From: Kocuria rosea subsp. polaris
GTDB lineage: Bacteria > Actinomycetota > Actinomycetes > Actinomycetales > Micrococcaceae
Reading direction: 5' to 3'
DNA: 64,000 bases
NCBI RefSeq assembly: GCF_001483755.1
Contig: NZ_LQBK01000017.1
Coordinates: 22,889-86,888 of the forward strand
The notes beneath the pieces were generated by a model, which searched no databases, was not told where the DNA came from, and worked only from the letters and a program-made list of their open reading frames with translations. Each line of letters opens with the position of its first letter. The first letter of the stretch is position 1. Both the position numbers and the translations under genes were made by a program. Shown here piece by piece: positions 60,379-64,000 of this stretch.

Positions 60379-61065
60379 GTGTTCAGCCACCCGCCCGCCG
60401 ACCGCCCCGGCCCCACCGAGCCCGTGGTCCCTGGGGACCCAGACCTGGACGACCGGTGGCGGGCGGCGACGGCCGGCTGGCGCCCGTCCTCGATCCGCCC
60501 CTCGACCGTCCGCTCGGGCGAGCCCGACCGGACCCGGGCGTGGGTGCGCCACGCCTGGGAGGGCCTCGACAGTCCGTCCGCCGGACCGGAGGACGACGAC
60601 GGGATCGGCCGGCGGGTGCGCGACGTCCTGACCGTCGCCGCGCTGTTCGCCCTCCAGGAGCGTTTCCTGGCCGTCGCCGCCGGCGAGCCGGTCCCGGCCG
60701 AGGTCCCCGACCCCCGCCGGGACGGCGCTCCCCTGGGCGACGACGAGGTCCTGGCGGTCGTGCGGCAGACGTGGGAGATCGACCCCGCGGAGCAGGGCGC
60801 GGACGGGTTCGCGGCGGAGCTCACCGGTTTCCTGCAGGACCACCTGGACGAGCTCGCGGAGGAGGTCCGCGAGCGGCTGGTGGACCGGCGCGGTCCCACC
60901 CAGGTGTTCGCCGAGCTGTGGAGCCTCGAGCACGTGGACGAGCTCGAGCCCGCCGAGCAGGAAGGGGCGCCGCCGTTCCCGCTCTCCACCGACGACATCG
61001 CGTGGATCGTCAGCGGGGTCCCCGGCCCCGAGAAGCACACCGCGTGGGAGTGGCTGACCCGTTGA
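60379..61065 (+). CDS. hypothetical protein, 228 aa
   Basis: A soluble acidic protein with no signal or membrane segment. It has an N-terminal Pro/Asp-rich region, a helical centre (RRVRDVLTVAALFALQERFLAVAAG), then EVLAVVRQTWEIDPAEQGADGFAAELTGFLQDHLDELAEEVRERL. The C-terminus contains FPLSTDDIAWIVSGVPG and HTAWEWL. I do not recognise the family. The GTG at 60379 has AGGAG about eight bases upstream, and TACGCT near 60309 may be its -10. It is a single-gene unit. Confidence 0.75.
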   Translation: MFSHPPADRPGPTEPVVPGDPDLDDRWRAATAGWRPSSIRPSTVRSGEPDRTRAWVRHAWEGLDSPSAGPEDDDGIGRRVRDVLTVAALFALQERFLAVAAGEPVPAEVPDPRRDGAPLGDDEVLAVVRQTWEIDPAEQGADGFAAELTGFLQDHLDELAEEVRERLVDRRGPTQVFAELWSLEHVDELEPAEQEGAPPFPLSTDDIAWIVSGVPGPEKHTAWEWLTR

Positions 61066-61136
61066 TCCGACCGCCCGCGACCCCGCCGGCCACGGCGATC
61101 CCGCGGTCCCCCGGAATAAGGACGTCCGACGGCGAC

Positions 61137-61158
61137 TTTTATGGATGCATCCACAAAA
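61137..61158. promoter_or_regulatory. palindromic operator before the LLM flavoprotein gene
   Basis: TGGATGCATCCA (61142-61153) is a perfect 12-base palindrome, extended to TTTT/AAAA arms across one A-C mismatch (61137-61158). It is the most AT-rich site in this area and lies 21 bases before the start codon. The regulator is not encoded nearby; MarR- or TetR-type binding is plausible. Confidence 0.65.
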
Positions 61159-61178
61159 TCTGCGACGAGGAGCCCCGC

Positions 61179-62231
61179 ATGACCGTCCAGCTCGGCCTCA
61201 ACACCTTCGGCGACCTCTACCCCGGACCGGACGGGGAGCTGCTCAGCGGCGCGCAGGTGATCCGCAACGTCGTGGCGGAGGCGGTGCTGGCCGACCAGGT
61301 GGGCCTGGACTTCTTCGGTATCGGGGAGCACCACCGGGAGGACTTCGCGGTCTCCTCGCCCGAGACGGTGCTCGCCGGCATCGCCACGGTCACGGAGCGG
61401 ATCCGCCTGGGCTCCGCGGTGACGGTGCTCAGCTCCGACGACCCGGTGCGGGTCTACCAGCGCTTCGCCACCGTGGACGCCCTCTCCTCCGGCCGCGCCG
61501 ACGTCATCCTGGGCCGTGGCTCCTTCACCGAGTCCTTCCCGCTGTTCGGCTACCCGCTGGACGAGTACGAGGCGCTGTTCGAGGAGAAGCTGCAGCTGTT
61601 CGACCGGCTCCGCACCGAGGGCCGGATCGACTGGCAGGGCCGGCTGCGCGCGCCGATCCAGGGCCTGGAGGTGTACCCCAAGACCGAGGCCGGGGCGCTG
61701 CGCACCTGGATCGCCGTGGGCGGCTCGCCCACCTCGGTGGTGCGCGCCGCCCACTACGGGCTGCCCGTCATCTTCGCCATCATCGGCGGCAGCCCGGCGG
61801 CCTTCGCGCCCTTCGCCGACTACTACCGCCAGGCCCTCGAGCACTTCGGCAAGGAGCCGCAGCCGGTGGCCTTCCACTCCCCGGGCTACGTGGCGGAGAC
61901 CGACGCGCAGGCCCGCGAGGAGTTCTTCCCGCACCAGGCCTACACGCACGCCCGGATCGGCAGGGAGCGCGGCTGGGGCCCGCTGACCCGCGCGGAGTTC
62001 GACTCGATGTGCGGGCCGGAGGGCGCCTACTTCGTGGGCTCGCCGGAGACGGTCGCCCGCAAGATCGTGCGGTCCTCGGCGGCGCTGGGCGCCTCCCGCT
62101 TCGACCTCAAGTACGCGGTGGGCACCCTGGACCACGCCCGGATGAGCCGCAGCATCGAGCTGTTCGGCACCGAGGTGCGCCGCTACGTCGGGGACATGGC
62201 CGCCGACCTGCCCGAGACCGCCACCGCGTAG
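61179..62231 (+). CDS. LLM-class flavin-dependent oxidoreductase
   Basis: A 350-aa luciferase-like TIM-barrel protein. It has LADQVGLDFFGIGEHHREDFAVSSPETVLAGIA, VTVLSSDDPVRVYQRFATVDALSSGRADVILGRGSFTESFPLFG and IAVGGSPTSVVRAA. It should use reduced FMN, or possibly F420, to oxidise a small molecule; no substrate is evident. GAGGAG precedes the ATG. The palindrome just upstream shows that it is specifically regulated. Confidence 0.88.
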   Translation: MTVQLGLNTFGDLYPGPDGELLSGAQVIRNVVAEAVLADQVGLDFFGIGEHHREDFAVSSPETVLAGIATVTERIRLGSAVTVLSSDDPVRVYQRFATVDALSSGRADVILGRGSFTESFPLFGYPLDEYEALFEEKLQLFDRLRTEGRIDWQGRLRAPIQGLEVYPKTEAGALRTWIAVGGSPTSVVRAAHYGLPVIFAIIGGSPAAFAPFADYYRQALEHFGKEPQPVAFHSPGYVAETDAQAREEFFPHQAYTHARIGRERGWGPLTRAEFDSMCGPEGAYFVGSPETVARKIVRSSAALGASRFDLKYAVGTLDHARMSRSIELFGTEVRRYVGDMAADLPETATA

Positions 62232-62497
62232 ACCCGGTCCGTGCCCGCGGCGCCGGGGCCGGCCCGGATCAGAACCGGGTCGTGACCGCGTCGCGGGGCA
62301 GGGCGACGAGCACCGTGGCCCTCCGATCCCAGTGATCGACCGGGCCTCACGGAGCGCAGCTGGAACAACAGGGCGCGCCGTGGTTCTCCGTGCTCCAGGA
62401 GGCCGAGCTGCTGAGCGGCCGCACCCTGGGGTCCGCGTGCGGGGGCGGATCGTCGCCGACCGGCCCGGCGCCTGGGGCAGGCGGGTACCGTGGAGGC
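62232..62497. other. intergenic region, no supported gene
   Basis: GACCCGGT (62231-62238) and ACCGGGTC (62274-62281) form a weak long-loop hairpin after the flavoprotein gene. A short open stretch in frame with the next gene (reading PWFSVLQEAELLSGRTL) lacks a start codon and ends at a stop upstream, so I do not call it. Confidence 0.4.
62486..62491 (+). promoter_or_regulatory. -10 element, leaderless start
   Basis: TACCGT ends six bases before the ATG at 62498. GGAGG lies between them but only one base from the ATG, too close to act as a ribosome binding site. Confidence 0.45.
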
Positions 62498-63208
62498 ATG
62501 ACCTCGGCATCTCTCGGGGCCCGGCCCCTCACCGCCGACCGGCGGGCGGTCCTGCACCGGCGGGTGCGTCTGATCGTGGCCGGGACCATCACCTACAACG
62601 TCCTCGAGGCGGTCGTCGCTCTGACCGCGGGCACCATCGCCTCCTCGGCGGCGCTGATCGGCTTCGGGCTGGACTCCATCGTGGAGGTCCTCTCGGCCGC
62701 GGCGGTCGCCTGGCAGTTCGCCGCCCCCGACCCGCACCGCCGGGAAAAGGTGGCGCTGCGGGTGATCGCGTTCTCCTTCTTCGGCCTGGCCGCCTTCGTC
62801 ACCGTCGACGCGATCCGTACGCTGCTCGGGGCCGCCGAGCCCGAGCACTCCCCGGTGGGCATCGGCCTGGCCGCGGTGAGCCTGGTGGTCATGCCGCTGC
62901 TGTCCTGGTTCGAACGCCGCACCGGCCGGGAGCTGGGCTCGGCCTCGGCGGTGGCCGATTCCAAGCAGACCCTGATCTGCAGCTATCTCTCGGCCGTGCT
63001 GCTGGTGGGCCTGCTGCTCAACAGCACGCTGGGCTGGACCTGGGCCGATCCGGTGGCCGCCCTGGTCATCGCCGCCTTCGCCGTGAGGGAGGGGCTGGAG
63101 GCCTGGCGCGGTGACGCCTGCTGCACCCCCGTGGGCGCGCTGCTGGACGAGGGAGCCGACGACTGTGCCGACGGGTGCGGTCCGGGCTGCTCCTGCTGCG
63201 GGCACTGA
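62498..63208 (+). CDS. CDF-type cation transporter with cysteine-rich tail
   Basis: A 236-aa protein with six membrane helices. Helix 2 carries GFGLDSIVEVLSAA and helix 5 follows ASAVADSKQTLICSYLS, positions where cation diffusion facilitators bind metal. The cytoplasmic cation-binding domain of longer family members is missing. Instead the C-terminus ends in a Cys/Asp/His cluster (CADGCGPGCSCCGH) after CCTPVG, likely to bind zinc, cadmium or copper. It probably exports a divalent metal. No metal regulator gene is adjacent. Confidence 0.87.
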   Translation: MTSASLGARPLTADRRAVLHRRVRLIVAGTITYNVLEAVVALTAGTIASSAALIGFGLDSIVEVLSAAAVAWQFAAPDPHRREKVALRVIAFSFFGLAAFVTVDAIRTLLGAAEPEHSPVGIGLAAVSLVVMPLLSWFERRTGRELGSASAVADSKQTLICSYLSAVLLVGLLLNSTLGWTWADPVAALVIAAFAVREGLEAWRGDACCTPVGALLDEGADDCADGCGPGCSCCGH

Positions 63209-63267
63209 CCCCTCCGCCGGGGCCGACGCGCGGCGTCGCGACGGGCCCGGCGGAGGTCTGTGGCCGC

Positions 63268-63843
63268 TCAGCCCCGCAGCCGGGCCACGGCGTCCTGCTG
63301 GCCGAGGAGGTCCTGGCGCAGCTCGTCCTCGAGGAAGGCCAGCAGTGCGCGGGAGAGGTCCCCGTTCTCGGAGGCCACGGCGTCCCGGGCCACGGCCCCC
63401 CGGAAGTTGTGGGCGAACGCGTCCATCGCGGTCTGCGCCACGCAGCTGTGCGTGGAGAGCCCGCACAGCACCACGTGGGTGGCGTCCAGGTTCCGCAGCC
63501 GGGCCGCGAGGTCGGTGTCGAAGAACGCGCTGTCCCGGGTCTTGATCAGACCCGTCCCGCCCTCGGTGTCGAGGCCGGCCACGTACGCGGACTGCTCCGT
63601 GCCCGGGAACGCGAAGCCCTGGTCGTCGTCGTGCATGTTGACGGTCCACGTGGAGCGGTCCCGCTCGTGCTGGGTGCGGATCAGCAGGATCGGGCAGCCG
63701 CCCTCGCGGGCCGCCCGGATCAGCTCGTTGACCTTCTCCGTCACCGGTTCCCGCTGCTCCTCGAGCTCGGGGAAGTCGAAGTACGAGTTCTGCATGTCGA
63801 TGACGAGCAGGGCGGTGCGGCCCGTCGGGGGGTGCTGGCTCAT
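63268..63843 (-). CDS. isochorismatase-family cysteine hydrolase
   Basis: A 191-aa protein with the catalytic triad Asp16 (LLVIDMQN), Lys101 (GLIKTRDSAFF) and Cys134 (LSTHSCVAQTAMDAF) of the isochorismatase/nicotinamidase superfamily. It should hydrolyse a small amide, ureide or related compound; the substrate is unknown. The ATG at 63843 has GGAGAGGA upstream, and a 45-codon longer frame is rejected because it would run through two perfect inverted repeats. Confidence 0.88.
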   Translation of the reverse strand: MSQHPPTGRTALLVIDMQNSYFDFPELEEQREPVTEKVNELIRAAREGGCPILLIRTQHERDRSTWTVNMHDDDQGFAFPGTEQSAYVAGLDTEGGTGLIKTRDSAFFDTDLAARLRNLDATHVVLCGLSTHSCVAQTAMDAFAHNFRGAVARDAVASENGDLSRALLAFLEDELRQDLLGQQDAVARLRG

Positions 63844-63861
63844 GGCGTCCTCTCCGGTGGA

Positions 63862-63903
63862 GGAGTCCCCAGGGGACTCCCGTGGTCGGCTGATCCGATC
63901 AGC
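63862..63903 (-). promoter_or_regulatory. two perfect inverted repeats before the hydrolase gene
   Basis: GGAGTCCCC-A-GGGGACTCC (63862-63880) and GCTGATC-C-GATCAGC (63889-63903) lie 19 to 60 bases upstream of the start. The second overlaps the likely promoter and looks like a TetR- or GntR-type operator. The first could instead be a leader hairpin. Confidence 0.55.
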
Positions 63904-64000
63904 AAGCTTACTGCCACCGGGCGGGCCGGCTCCACCCGGTGCCGGGCCGCCCTGCCGGACGCTCCTATCGCCTGTCAAGCCGGGTTGGGTTGGTGCTCCA

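Noticed and set aside
62345..62497. Possible N-terminal extension or remnant before the cation transporter
   Set aside because: The frame is open for about 50 codons and looks partly protein-like, but it starts after a stop, lacks a start codon with a ribosome binding site, and the leaderless promoter supports ATG 62498.

Overview
The window is a very GC-rich actinobacterial chromosome segment with G or C at nearly every third codon position. Mycothiol-type and CsoR-type proteins, many GTG starts and a putrescine oxidase strongly resembling that of Kocuria rosea (Micrococcus rubens) suggest a Kocuria-like member of the Micrococcaceae. The genus is inferred from protein likeness only. I see no rRNA, tRNA, CRISPR array, insertion sequence or prophage. 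The segment reads as ordinary chromosome rich in catabolic and metal or stress genes.

Layout. 1-2.9 kb: CsbD fragment, a hypothetical gene, a zinc alcohol dehydrogenase and a lipoprotein. 3.0-7.3 kb: a PadR repressor divergent from a vanillate O-demethylase operon (vanA, vanB, aromatic-acid MFS porter), with nested inverted repeats on the shared promoter. 7.3-10.3 kb: lipoprotein/DUF427 pair and a thiosulfate-uptake pair (YeeE/TsuA plus TusA-like TsuB). 10.4-17.5 kb: putrescine catabolism, comprising an aminobutyraldehyde dehydrogenase, a TetR regulator, a DsbA-fold protein, then an overlapping operon of putrescine oxidase, universal stress protein and amine permease. Two matching AT-rich operators link its two promoters. 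17.5-26.2 kb: M13 peptidase, orphan amino-acid binding lipoprotein, S4-domain protein with an overlapping upstream mini-ORF, aromatic aldehyde dehydrogenase, MATE exporter and two tandem-domain universal stress proteins.

26.2-35.1 kb: TPM-domain lipoprotein, pdxST with divergent pdxR and its operator, three small membrane or acidic proteins, and the csoR-copZ-copA copper operon with a canonical operator. 35.1-40.7 kb: GH15 enzyme translationally coupled to azlCD, a BBE-type flavoprotein and a LuxR-type regulator with a degenerate receiver domain. 41.1-45.3 kb: an unusual pyruvyltransferase-like/GT2 fusion, an OFA-family MFS transporter with a 33-aa partner, and a broken SRPBCC gene. 45.4-52.4 kb: a complete ethanolamine (or related amine) gamma-glutamylation pathway: FadR-type regulator and 48-aa membrane protein divergent from permease, glutamine-synthetase-like ligase, class I amidotransferase, aldehyde dehydrogenase and SDR. 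52.4-64 kb: threonine aldolase, NUDIX, DUF2867, a fused proline-catabolic PutA, gamma-glutamyltranspeptidase, a hypothetical protein, an LLM flavoprotein behind a strong palindrome, a cysteine-tailed cation transporter and an isochorismatase-type hydrolase.

The catabolic genes share a theme: putrescine gives GABA, proline gives glutamate, ethanolamine is channelled through a gamma-glutamyl adduct, and aromatic acids are demethylated. A second theme is leaderless expression: about a dozen genes have a -10-like hexamer ending 6-7 bases before ATG or GTG.
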